Source: Lindgomyces ingoldianus (taxonomy: Eukaryota > Ascomycota > Dothideomycetes > Pleosporales > Lindgomycetaceae). From it: 64,000 nucleotides of DNA. The notes beneath the pieces were generated by a model. It was given only the letters and a program-made list of their open reading frames with translations. It did not search any database and had not been told where the DNA came from. The DNA is taken from positions 23,034-87,033 of the forward strand of contig NW_022985178.1 of assembly GCF_010093535.1 (NCBI RefSeq), read 5' to 3'. Position numbers and translations under genes: made by a program. The stretch's first letter is position 1, and each line of letters opens with the position of its first letter. Below, piece by piece: positions 46,639 through 58,000 of this stretch.

Positions 46639-48175
46639 AACACTGTATACTTACCTTGTTAGAGGAGTTGTTGCTACTGCGTTGGACGGTTATAGACATG
46701 GCGTACATAGGAGATAGTTAGGTTATTGGAAAAGAGGTCTTGCATTGTACTTATACCATATTGCACTGTATAATAAATAGTATAGATTACTTAAACATGT
46801 TAATCTCTCTGCGTTCGATAGAATTTGGAGCTGTAAAATAGTTGTTAACATGTTTACAGCATTAGAGCTCATCGTTTTCATGTTAATCGCGTCTTTCTTG
46901 TATAACATAAGTATAATGATTGCAAGTCTTCATGGGTATAGAATAGCTAAGAGTATGGAATTATTTCGATCTTACTTTGCTACACCTTGTGTTGGAAAAT
47001 TCTACAGTCTTAATAGATGTACTGTCCTTTGGAGCCGGTATTAGCTAATTAGGCCCTAGAGTTGGGGTATTGCACTCTACCCCCCGTGGCCCTTTAAACC
47101 ATATATGCATACTAGCTAGTAAAGAAGCTGTAGCTTCCTAGTTTATTAAGGATGCAAAGGGCGAGAGAATCGGTATCATTAACCTGTTAGCCAGAGCTGC
47201 TACCATCACCATAAGGACTAGGATGGCCAACCATGTCGACATAGCGGCGGCAATAAGCTATACTTGCTGGATCGCAAAGTTAAGCGTGTTTTACTAGTCT
47301 AAGTAACCTTGCCTTTATATTAGTTTTGCAATCTAACGGATCTATTATTCTAATATTCTACAACTTATAGGATAGCTTAAGATAGACTCATACCTTAGCA
47401 TATTCCTAGTGCGGGATTCTAGAGTGTTATCGGCTAGTCTAGATTAGTAAATGGCTTTTCGAGCCGTATATAGGTTATGTGATGTGATACATAACTTAAA
47501 GCTACAAACTAAGACTTTTAGACAACTTTCACCCTATTCTTCACAGGACGGCCACCAACTCCCCCGCCCACTTGTCATATGTAAGCAATCCCAACCTTCT
47601 TATTCTAGCTTAACGGAACACCCAAGGCGTTTACATACACATTAATCCCAAGCGTTAATCTTAATAATGTTAGAATAACTAAAGTTGTAATAGACTAAAT
47701 GTTCGCCTATAAGCTAGTATTAAAGAATATATAAATTCTAATTAGCCCTGCTATTGTTATAAAACCTATAGTTTCACGCCTACATAATGTATACCTGAAG
47801 CTTGTAATTAAACTAGCCGCCATTGTTCTAGCTTAGGCTGTATTTCGTGATATTCATTAGGTCCTTAATACGCTAGACCGTTAGTACCTATATATTATTA
47901 TTCCCAGCGTATAGCTAGTAGATAGGCTCGTCGCCAGTCGTGTGGACGATCTTCTCCATAAGAATCAATTTCTTTAGATTAGTTAGATCTACTTACAGGA
48001 AGTGGAGATGCGAAAATATTTCTAGAATTAGGGCCTTTGTGTTACAACCCAAGAACGCGAGAGACAACGAGAACCAAGCGATGTCTCGAGCGGAGTTCCC
48101 AAAGATGGAAAGGCGTCGACAGTGGGGAAGATGACAACCCCAGACCACGCGCCAAGACGGGAACACACAGGACCA
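46639..48175. other. Transition from GC-normal to AT-rich DNA, no gene recognised
   Basis: Base composition falls gradually. It includes a C-rich spot near 47080-47095 and a short hairpin GAAGCTGTAGCTTC near 47125. ORFs at 46850-47044 and 47451-47645 lack recognisable features. Confidence 0.4.
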
Positions 48176-48294
48176 CGTGACGTGGGTGCAATCATGTGAC
48201 TGCACCCAACAGGAAAACGTGACGTGGGTGCAATCGTGTGACTGCACCCAACAGGAAAACGTGACGTGGGTGCAATCGTGTGACTGCACCCAAC
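48176..48294. repeat. 42-bp tandem repeat with internal hairpins
   Basis: Two full 42-bp units (48176-48217 and 48218-48259) and a third of 35 bp are nearly identical, differing only by ATCATG/ATCGTG in the first. Each has inverted arms GGGTGCA and TGCACCC around a 10-bp loop, plus CGTGACGTGGG. The array is GC-rich and free of RIP-like change although AT-rich DNA begins just downstream. Confidence 0.9.
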
Positions 48295-48309
48295 CCAGCG
48301 AAGGACGAA

Positions 48310-48317
48310 TATATAAG
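48310..48317 (+). promoter_or_regulatory. TATA box candidate next to the hairpin repeats
   Basis: TATATAAG lies 15 bases after the repeat array, and a pyrimidine-rich stretch (TTCCCTTTGTTTCTATTC) follows 10-25 bases later, as at many fungal transcription starts. CACGTGACGT upstream contains E-box and CRE-like cores. No gene follows, so this may be an orphan promoter or the remains of an LTR. Confidence 0.4.
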
Positions 48318-48603
48318 GAGGACGGATTCCCTTTGTTTCTATTCTTTGTAGTTAACCTTGTTTTATAATTCCAATCATAACCTTGTTTTATATCTTCTTT
48401 AATAGTAGCCTATACTATCTATAGAACAAGATTAACTAGCTATTATTAATAGAATTCTATTACAAGAACTATTATATGTTTATATAATCTTTAAACATCT
48501 ATCTCTTATATTTTAGAAGAACATACATAAATAATAAATATATATAGCTTCTTCTATATAACTTAAGAAGTTAAAAATAGTTTAAAGTATTATATTACTT
48601 CTA
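48318..48603. other. AT-rich flank
   Basis: Contains a repeated phrase AACCTTGTTTTATA (two copies, near 48353 and 48380). No gene was seen. Confidence 0.4.
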
Positions 48604-48932
48604 TAACGTACTTTATGGGCGAGTTGCTTACACACCTGAGTTGCTTACTTTTGCTAAGACCCCACCCTAACAAACTCTATTATAGCCTATAACAACCTGC
48701 TCTGGCACTATATAGTACAGTACAGCCTAGAATATTATTTAGATACTACTTCTACTTCTTACTTACATGTTTGCGTGTTATGCCTAGTCTAATTGCACTA
48801 TCTGCAGCGCCTTTAGGATAGCTTACCTACTTTAGCTTGCACCTACTTCTTTACCTTCTTCCTGTTACTACGTGCTTTAAACTCCTTTAAAGCTGTTAAG
48901 CATAAGCTTTTTTAAATTATTAAGGTCTTTTC

Positions 48933-49221
48933 TGTAACGGCGCAGGCAAGACAATGGGTCTGAATGCGGTATGAATCCACTTAGAGGCATATGGGAGTGC
49001 GTGGGGACTCAGAGACCTGGGAATACCAATGACACCTATAGGCCTTGTACGTAGGATATCAGAAAACTACTGAGCTAGCTATAGGGGCGAGGTGCGACTA
49101 AATACATGAGGGAATAGGGGTAACAGCAGGGGTTGGGGCCAGGTTGAGGTCGGGGCTGATACGAGGGCCTTCTGGAGGTTCTGGGCGACTCAAGATGGAA
49201 CGATTTATGAGGATTGTTACA
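48933..49221 (-). repeat. 3' LTR of the mini element
   Basis: Direct repeat of 50099-50387. The outer start reads TGTAACGGCGCAGG, where the inner copy has TGTAACAGCGCAGG. Confidence 0.9.
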
Positions 49222-50098
49222 CTACCCCCCCCTCTGTAGACTGATAGTCCCTATTAGTAGTAATTATAGTACAAAGTATTGCTGTTATGTCCTCTGCCTC
49301 CTTAAACTAAAACTGGTCTAATTTAGCTAGGTGTCCTTGCCAAGTATTCCTTCGCACTGCTAGCGGTGTCCTCTAAACTAAACGCCATGCGCGCCTGTTC
49401 TAATAGTGATCTGTATAGATGTCTAGCCTGTTAATTATTAAGACCTTTGTTTATTGCCATCTATGCAGTTATTAACCTTAGGCGTGCGTTTAGTGTAGTA
49501 GCATTTAGGCGTTGTTAGGGGTGCCTTAAAGGTCTCTTGCTATAGGGTAGCAGTGGTAATTTAAGGCATTATTAGGGGTGATTTAGTGGTGGCTTAGCAG
49601 TGTTTTAGTAGATTAGCTGCTTAAGCTGTGCTTGTAGTTAAGCATAGATATACTGCTAGGGGGTTGACTCTAAATTAGGTGGGTCTAGCTTTAGGTCCTG
49701 CAGACGCAAGTTTAGCTGTTAATAGGGTGGTAGTATAGCTTAGCTAGAGCGTGTTTAACTCTAGGGTTAAGGGGTAGTTAAAAGTTAGGCATTAGCAGTT
49801 GTCTCTAATCCTAATAAGTTATTAGTAGTCTCTAAGTTTCTACCTTAGCGCATTCTTTGCAACTTTTCTGAAGGCAATCCTAATTACATAGGGATAGGAA
49901 GTTCTAAACCTAAAGGCTTTAGTTAACTAAAGGTTAATGGGATCTAGTCTATAGACTAAATAAATTAATATAACAGTGTGTAAGTATTACAACTTAAACT
50001 AAATTAGACGCGTCTTAGAGCTTAGACGTAGTTAAACAAACAATTAGTGTAATATTATAACAAGGCTGTTACTAGCAAAAGCAAGTTTTCTAATATAA

Positions 50099-50387
50099 TG
50101 TAACAGCGCAGGCAAGACAATAGGTCTAAATGCGGTATAAATCCACTTAGAGGCATATAGGAGTGCGTGGGGACTTAGAGACCTAGGAATACTAATGACA
50201 CCTATAGGCCTTGTACGTAGGATATTAGAAAACTACTAAGCTAGCTACAGGGGCAAGGTGCGACTAAATACATGAGGGAATAGGGGTAACAGCAGGGGTC
50301 GGGGCCAGGTCGAGGTCGGGGCCGATACGAGGGCCTTCTGGAGGTTCCGGGCGACTTGAGATGGAACAATTCATGAGGATCATTACA
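50099..50387 (-). repeat. 5' LTR of the mini element
   Basis: Direct repeat of 48933-49221. Related LTRs occur at 17241-17517 (reverse orientation) and 51683-51922. Confidence 0.9.
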
Positions 50388-51463
50388 TTTTCTGCCTTAA
50401 TCTACTTTTTTTTATGTAATTTATGTTATCTAGCAGCTTTATTAGCTGCTTAAAGCTTAGTAATTTTCTATTACACTAACACTAGCTTATACATAATTAT
50501 TGCTACCCTTTTTAAGACCTTTTTAAACACCTTAACTATAAAAGTTAGTAAACTATTTATATGCTTTTAAATTTTTGTTTTTATAAGCATTAATTATAAC
50601 CTAAGTTTTAGAGTATTACTTAGAGTTTACAACTACTAGAGCTTATTATATATAAGTAGTAGTAGTAATAGAGTGCACAACTTTACATTAAGGCCTATTA
50701 TAACTTATTATAAGTTAAAAAGAACTAATTTAGCGCTTTAAAACTCTTTTTAAATATTACTAAAAGTAATTATAGCATTATAAGCTACTTTAAAGCATAG
50801 TAAAAACTTTATTTTTATAATATAAGTAATCTAGTTATGTATAAAGTTTTTAGCTTAGCACTTATACACTTTTTTTTAAAGAAGCAAAACAACCTGCATT
50901 AAGTAGCTATAAAAAGTGCAATAAGTAAAAAAGCATATAAATAGTAATAATTTTATTATTTTTATAGTATTACTAAAAATAAAGTAAGTTATAGCTTTTA
51001 TAGCTGTTAATAACTAGTAAATAGTAGCTACTAATAGTATACTTTTTTATATGCACATTAAAGTGCTTTAACTAGTCTAAACTAAGCTAATTAGTAGTCT
51101 AGCTACACTTAGAGATTATAATAACTTAATTTTAAAGTAGATTTTTCTTTTTATACTAGTTTAAAAAGTAGTTACTACCCTAGAAAATAATAAAAAGTAG
51201 AATAGTCTACTTTTTAGCATTAATGCCCTAGATAGCTGTTGTCTACTCCTAGTTACCTAACTAGACTGCTTTTAGCTGTCCTTATCTTTCTAAACTTATA
51301 ACAACTGCTCTAGTAAATATCTAGCCTATTATAAACTTTATTTTATTAAAGTTATACATATTATTATCTTAGATGCTATACTTAGCTTTAATATTCTTTA
51401 TAAAGTTAAACTAGCTTTAAATTACTATAAAATTTTTATAAAAAGCTTTTTTATAGTTATACT

Positions 51464-51682
51464 NNNNNNNNNNNNNNNNNNNNNNNNNNNNNNNNNNNNN
51501 NNNNNNNNNNNNNNNNNNNNNNNNNNNNNNNNNNNNNNNNNNNNNNNNNNNNNNNNNNNNNNNNNNNNNNNNNNNNNNNNNNNNNNNNNNNNNNNNNNNN
51601 NNNNNNNNNNNNNNNNNNNNNNNNNNNNNNNNNNNNNNNNNNNNNNNNNNNNNNNNNNNNNNNNNNNNNNNNNNNNNNNNNN
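51464..51682. other. Assembly gap (219 N)
   Basis: The run of N lies between Fot1 transposase sequence and the inner part of an LTR of the TGTAAC family. Missing DNA should include the start of that LTR and about 240 bases of Fot1. Repeated LTRs nearby probably caused the gap. Confidence 0.95.
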
Positions 51683-51922
51683 AGAGGCATATAGGAGTGC
51701 GTGGGGACTTAGAGACCTGGGAATACTAATGACACCTATAGGCCTTGTACGTAGGATATCAGAAAACTACCGAGCTAGCTACAGGGGCGAGGTGCGACTA
51801 AATACATGAGGGAATAGGGGTAACTGCGGGGGGCTGGGTCGAGTCATGGTCGGGGCCGATACGGGGACCCTTCGGATAGGATCCGAGCGACCCGATATGG
51901 AACGATTCGTAGAATCGTTACA
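51683..51922 (-). repeat. Third LTR of the TGTAAC family, start lost in gap
   Basis: It matches the LTRs at 48933 and 50099 in the same orientation up to GGAATAGGGGTAACTGCGG, then diverges before ending in GAATCGTTACA at 51922. It is richer in CG than the other copies, so it is either younger or a variant subfamily. Confidence 0.8.
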
Positions 51923-52154
51923 GCATGTTAGTTACTTATTATCTTTTAAAAAACTCTATAAATAGCTATAGTGTGTTAGTTAAAAAGTGTTATATTTTAT
52001 TTAAAAGCTTAAAGTGTAAGCTATATTTAATATTCCTTTAACATGTTTAAGTAGTGTTGTTAGAAATACATTAGTGTAGAAAAAGTAGTGTAGTAGAGTC
52101 TTAGCAAAAGTAAGTAACTTAGGTGTGTAAGTAACTTGCCTATGAAGTACGTTA

Positions 52155-52246
52155 ATCTTTATATTCTCTTACTAAGTATTCTTAATTTTTTAGATATTTA
52201 TATTCTAGGTTATAGAGATCCTATTATACTCCTCTTTTCTATACTA
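52155..52246. other. AT-rich spacer between two DNA transposons
   Basis: No feature was seen. It belongs to the same AT-rich background as 48318-48603. Confidence 0.4.
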
Positions 52247-53348
52247 TAACGTACCTAACAGGTTGGCCGGCCACTTTTGCTAAGCCTCTACTAAACTCTA
52301 CTTATCTACATAATGCCTTAACAACAACACTAGATTAAATCTTTTAAAGAACGTTAGATACAGCTTGCTTTTTAGGCTTTTAAATAAGACTTAAAACTCT
52401 TTTTGCAACGCGCTGCAGCTATCTATAATGTTTTTTACATAACACTAAGCAATTAACACGCTAGACAGCCTTTATAAGCAGAATACTAGCCTAAATTAAG
52501 AAATCTAACTAAGCTTAAAAAAAAAGTAGTTATTAAGTATATACTTAAGCTTATTACACGCAGATTTCTCTTTAGGCTTGCAGCTATAGCTAATATAGCT
52601 AATTCCTTACCTGCAGAGCGTAATCTAGGCTAGGTTAGCTTAAACTAGCTTAGTATGTAAGTTAAGCACTGCCCTAAGTTTATAATAAAGTTTAATTATA
52701 AGTATAATTATAAGAGAGCACTTTATAAGGATCTAGAGGTTATCTAGGGCTAGTTTTGCCTAGTAGCTAACATAAAAGCTAAGTACAGTATCTAAAATAA
52801 AAACAGGTATAACTTTAACAAGTTAGGCTTTATAATAGGCTAGATATTAACTAGAGTAGTTGTTACAGCTTTAGAGAGATAAAAAAAGCTAAAGGTAATA
52901 TAGTAAAGTAATAAAAAGTAAATAATAGTTATTTAAAGCATTAACATAATAAAGTAGGCTATAAGATTATAAAGCTTTAAGTAGTAAATAAAGCTGCTAC
53001 ATAATATAAATTACATAAAAAAAAGTAAATTTAGGCAGAAAAGACCTTAATAGTTAAAAATAGAGCTTATCTAACTGCTCTAAAGAAGTTTAAAGCGCGT
53101 AGTAATAAGAAGAAGCTAAAGATGTAAGTGCGCGCTAAAGAAGGTAAGCTAAGTTAAAGGTAATACAGGCAGTGTAATTAGACTAGGCATAACTTGTGTA
53201 CATGTAAGCAAGTAGTAGAAGTAGACTCTAAATAATATCTTGTGTTATATTACTTTATATAGGGCTAAAGTAGGCTGTTTTGCTAGAGAATAGAGTAGTT
53301 TTAGTAGGGGCTTAGCAAAAGTGGCCGGCCAACCTGTTAGGTACGTTA
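52247..53348 (+). mobile_element. Internally deleted Fot1/pogo relative with GGCCGGCC-containing TIRs
   Basis: The inverted ends ACGTACCTAACAGGTTGGCC.. (52249) and ..GGCCAACCTGTTAGGTACGT (to 53346) are nearly perfect and are flanked by TA. The interior reads, on the + strand, as the N-terminal transposase part (LAAIANIANSLP near 52580; NRYNFNKLGFIIGQ near 52805) joined near 52970 to the C-terminal part (about 53090-53200). The middle with the catalytic core is missing. At 1.1 kb it is a non-autonomous deletion derivative. Its TIRs differ from those of the other copies apart from ACGTAC and CACTTTTGCTAAG. Confidence 0.85.
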
Positions 53349-54792
53349 TAGTATTTATATATTAGTTTATATTATTATTATATTTACTTTTTATATTCTT
53401 TTATTAGATATTAAATAGTATAATTCCTTTTATTTTTATAGTTTTAGTTAAAGTCTTCTAAGAGTCCTTCTAGCTAGTATTCTATTAGATATTTATTATA
53501 CTAATATTCTTTATAGTTATAGTTATAGTATTTAATTTATTCTTTTTTAATATAATATTTTTCTTATTTTAAGTTGTGTGTATAATAGGTGGGTATTATA
53601 TATTTAGTTACTTCTAGTTTTCTATATTCTATATATTTAAATATCTTAGTAATAATATTTCTTTCCTTCTAGTATACTTTATAGTCTAGGTCTTTATATA
53701 TATTCTATACTTATTCTTTATATTTTTTCTAAACTTATTTTTTTTATTAATTTTCTATATAAGATTTAGCTATATTCTAGTAAATAGTATACTATTCTTA
53801 AGACTTTCTTATACTATTGTAAGTATAACTTTTAATTTCTTCTTTTAATTATACTCTTCTACTTTATAGTATTTAGAGTTATATATTTAATATTATCTCT
53901 TTTAATTTATTATATCTCTATTCTTAAATAATATTTATTTAATTAGAACTTCGCGTATTTAGATATATATTACTTTAGTAACTATACTTAATTCTTCTAA
54001 GTTTAGTTCTATAATTCTTTCTTCTAGTATATAGATATTATTAGATATTACTATTCTTTCTATTATTAAGTATATATTCTCTTTTCTATCTATTTTCTTA
54101 TTTCTTCTAGAATAATCTTTTTAAAAGTATTCTATTTCTCTATATTTTAAGTAAGTCTTTTCTTTATAGTATTATTAATATTTCTAGTTTAATATCTAGG
54201 TATATAGTAGTTTTCTTATTTAGACTATACTAGTATCTATTTAATTATACTTTAGTTTCTTTCTTATAATAATTATTTTAATATAATTTTTCTTTTTCTA
54301 TTATCTTTTATAGAGTCTATTATTAATTCTTACTACTTAGTTAATTAAGTCTTTTAATATTATAGATTATTTTCTTCTTATTAACTTTTCTTTTATAGAG
54401 TTTTTTAGTTTTTAGTAAAAAACTACTATTAGAGGTATATTATCCTAGCTCTTAAGTCTTATTTACATATATTAAAATATAATAATATAGTAAGATACTA
54501 ATTAATCTTAGTATAATATTCTAAGTTAGTTCTTAATTTATTATCTTTTATCTACTTCTCTAAATATAATTTATATTTCTTTTTTAAAATTAGTTTAATT
54601 ACTAAAGATTTATATAGTATTTATTTATTATTAACTTAGTTTATTTTCTAGGTAATCCTTAATATAGAGTTAGAACTACTTAACTACTTTATCCTTTATA
54701 TATATACTTATAACTAGGATTTTATCTTTTATTATTCTAAAACTATTAGTATTAAATTATATATATAGATTTATTATAGTAAGAAAGGTTTT
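53349..54792. other. AT-rich, pyrimidine-biased DNA, probably an old degraded transposon
   Basis: The + strand is strongly T-rich over 1.4 kb, so any former coding strand would be the - strand. Long Lys/Ile/Tyr-rich open stretches with stops appear there, but no motif is clear. The same type of sequence continues after the copia insertion at 61977. Confidence 0.35.
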
Positions 54793-55071
54793 TGTCCGTA
54801 CGTAGCAGCAGCGTCGCGGCCTGGATACGAACGATCGCGCACAAGCAGGATCACGTATCTATGTCACATGATGCTTGTGCGCGAACCTCTGTGCGCGAAC
54901 ATCTAGATACCCCCTTTTTCTCTATACAGAGGAAAAACAAGAGCAATAGAACTAGAAACATGTTACCCTTACCTTACCTACTTTATACGCTGTGCATACT
55001 GTACACTACTTTTACTTTTACTACTTAAGTGCTTATACTATAAGCAGCTAGCTATTAGAGCCTATTTAACA
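54793..55071 (+). repeat. 5' LTR of copia copy 2
   Basis: The outer 120 bases are CG-rich (GCAGCAGCGTCGCGGCCTGG), like the outer end of the 5' LTR of copy 1. The inner end is AT-shifted. Confidence 0.9.
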
Positions 55072-58000
55072 CTAATTAGTAGTTAATTTAATTAACTATA
55101 AATTAGTAAAAGTAATAATAAAGTACCTACACTTTATAAGGTACTTTATTTTATTACTTATTTTTTAAAAAAAGTAACAATAAAGCACCTACACTTTATA
55201 AAGTACTTTATTTAGTTACTTATTTTTTAGAATAGCAGATTAATTCTTTACATTATATAGTAAGCTCTACTACTATATAAAGTAAAAAGAAGATAGTGTA
55301 AGACACACACTAAAGCTACTAAAGCTGCATAACTTAGTAGCTAAACAATAGCACATTAATCCTTTGCATTATACAGCAAGCTCTGCTACTATACAAAGTA
55401 AGAAAAAGATAGTGTAAAGTGTATACTAAAGCTATTAAAGCTGCATAACCTAGCAGCTAGATAACAGCAGTACCTACATAATCTACTAGAAAAGTAATTA
55501 ACTATACTATTATAATAAAATCTTATTAGTAACTAATAACTTTATGTAATAATAGAAAAAATAAAGAATAATTTCTATTATATAAATAACTTATAAAGGA
55601 CATAAAGATATTAAAGGTAACACTATAAAATAAAACTAGCCTAAAGTACTAAAATAATAAGATTAACATATTAAAAGCTTTAATAAGCTTATAAACTTAA
55701 TTATATATAAATTACATAATTACTAATTTATATATAATAACTTAAAAGGGCGCTACTTTTCTAAGTGCGTATATAAAGAATTTTAAAAAATAAATACTAT
55801 AAGACTTTTTAGCACTTAGCTACACATTTAAAAAAGAGCTTATATAAGTGCTAAAAAATAAAAAAATTACACTATAGCTAGGCACTAAAGGTACTTAAGC
55901 CTAGAAGCTGTATAATATAGCATAAAAAAAAGTAATTGCACTAAAAAAGCTTTATATGTAACTTTTATTACTATATAAGGCTCTACATAGAAGCAGACTA
56001 AACATAATACTACTATTAACACTAAATGTACTAGCATTACTTACTTTTACACTTTAGCTAGCACTACACTAATTACTATATAAACAATACATGCTACTCT
56101 ACCTAACGCCTGCTCTACACCCTTAATTGTACACACTACTGCCTGCAGTAGTGTATGCACTACTAATACTACCTGCATAATCTATACTATATTACAACTT
56201 ATATAAACTTCTACTCTAGAGAGAAAACGCTAAAGAAAAACTTCTAGTAAATAAAATTATATAATTTTAAAAAGCATAAAAAAAAGATAATAACTACACA
56301 AGTTAACTATATAATATTTTTATAAATAAAATAAAGATCTTTATTAATTTATATTAATAGCTAGATATCTAGGAAACTTAGTACATAAATATCTTTCTAG
56401 ACATTCTAAAAGGTTAGGTAAATATATACTATATGCATAATATAAGCTCTAGACATAACTAGAAGCATTTATATAACACTTTAAGTAGTTACTTTAACAC
56501 TAATGTAAACTATAGCTAGTACTAGACAGACTAGATAATAATAACTTTTATATAATACTAATAAAAAAACTTTAATAAAAGTTTATATAAAGTTTTTAAA
56601 ATAATAATTAATAAGCTTACACTTATATAAAGGGCACTAAAATAAAATTCTAAGAAAATGTTCTACTACACACTACTATTATACAAGCCTGTTAAAGATA
56701 ACTAGAACTAGAACATGCTATATTTACTATTAAGCCTTTATATAAAGCTTTATTTAGTAACTTATAAGCATTACTTTAAGTTACTATAAATTAAAGAGTA
56801 AACTAATATCTCTAGAAACTACTTAATATATACTACATAGACTACTAATATAACTCTACATAATAAAAGTCTATATAATAAGAAGAAAGCTTCCCTCTAT
56901 GTAGAAAAGAATAATAAGAAAGATCTTTATTTAAGTTTAAGCTATAATCTAAAGACAACTATATGTAGATAAAGAAGTGCTTTATCTACTATAAAAAAAA
57001 ATGTTAGTTATTAAACTACTTTTATAATAACTATACATAAGCAAAGAACTAGTATGTTGCCTTATATAAAGATTTTTATAATAAAACCTTATTATATAAA
57101 GTTATTACCTTATATATCTAAGACTTTAAAGGTTACTTTAAAGAAGAAAATAATTTGCATAATATAAAGAAAATAAAATAGAAAAGTAAGAATACTAAAA
57201 AAGCTATTAACTACTTTACCTCTACTACCTATCTATACTATGCAACAGAAAAGAACATCTATAGCATTAAACTTAAAAAATATGCTAAGCAGTTTATCCT
57301 TAATAACTAATACTGTACAGTATACTAAAGCAAACTATAAGACATAAGTGTAGTAAAGATTTCTACTATTAGTAAGTCTTAACTTAAGGCGTATATATAA
57401 AAAAACCTACATATAAAAATTAATTAAACACCTAGCTAAATAGATATTAGCTTTAAAAGCTAGACACTAAAAAAATTAATTAGTACTATATAAATCTAGA
57501 ACCTAATTAGTCTAGTTACATACTACATTTTAAAGACTTTAACACTATTCTTACTATTACTAGTAAATGCTAACTAACTTAAGGCATACTTTAACAACAT
57601 TTTAAATGTTATTATATATAAAGATAAAACTACTATCTTTATTATATAAAAATAAAGACACTTTTTTTTTAATGTTAGTAAAAAAAAATTTATGTCTTTC
57701 TTTACTAAATTAAAACTCTACTGCCTCTACTACTAATTTAGACACCCCTGCATAAAAAAACTTTAGAAAATGCTAACTAGCGCTAGCTATAACATTAATG
57801 CTGCAGTGCTAGAAAAGATTAAGAAGTTTTACTACCTCTACTAATTATATAACTAGGCCTTATAAAAATTTAAGTTTATAATTAAAAATAACACCTACTT
57901 TAACTATAAAGTTATTATTAATGTTATATAAATTAATAATAGAGATGTTTTATATATTATTAATATAAACATATTATTTTAAGCTACTACATTTCTAAAA

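Larger units (their letters stand above)
48933..50387 (-). mobile_element. 1.46 kb mini LTR retrotransposon (TRIM-like)
   Basis: Two 289-bp LTRs (48933-49221 and 50099-50387) with TGTAAC..TTACA ends are flanked by TTTTC on both sides (48928-48932 and 50388-50392). A polypurine tract read on the - strand (AGAGGGGGGGTAG) directly abuts the left LTR and sets the orientation. The 877-bp interior has no recognisable gag or pol, so it is non-autonomous. Confidence 0.9.
48604..52154 (-). mobile_element. Fot1/pogo copy E with two LTR insertions and an assembly gap
   Basis: TIRs begin at TA 48604 (ACGTACTTTATGGGCGAG) and end at GTACGTTA 52154. The body is colinear with copy C on the - strand. It is split by an LTR element (48933-50387). 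It was also hit by a second LTR whose visible part is 51683-51922, next to a run of N (51464-51682). RIP-like stops fill the transposase. Confidence 0.88.

Noticed and set aside
48177..48368. Repetitive ORF across the 42-bp repeats
   Set aside because: A 42-bp period keeps any frame open, so the open frame is a by-product of the repeat.
51457..51690. ORF of 77 codons made of unknown residues
   Set aside because: It is produced by the run of N and has no sequence content.
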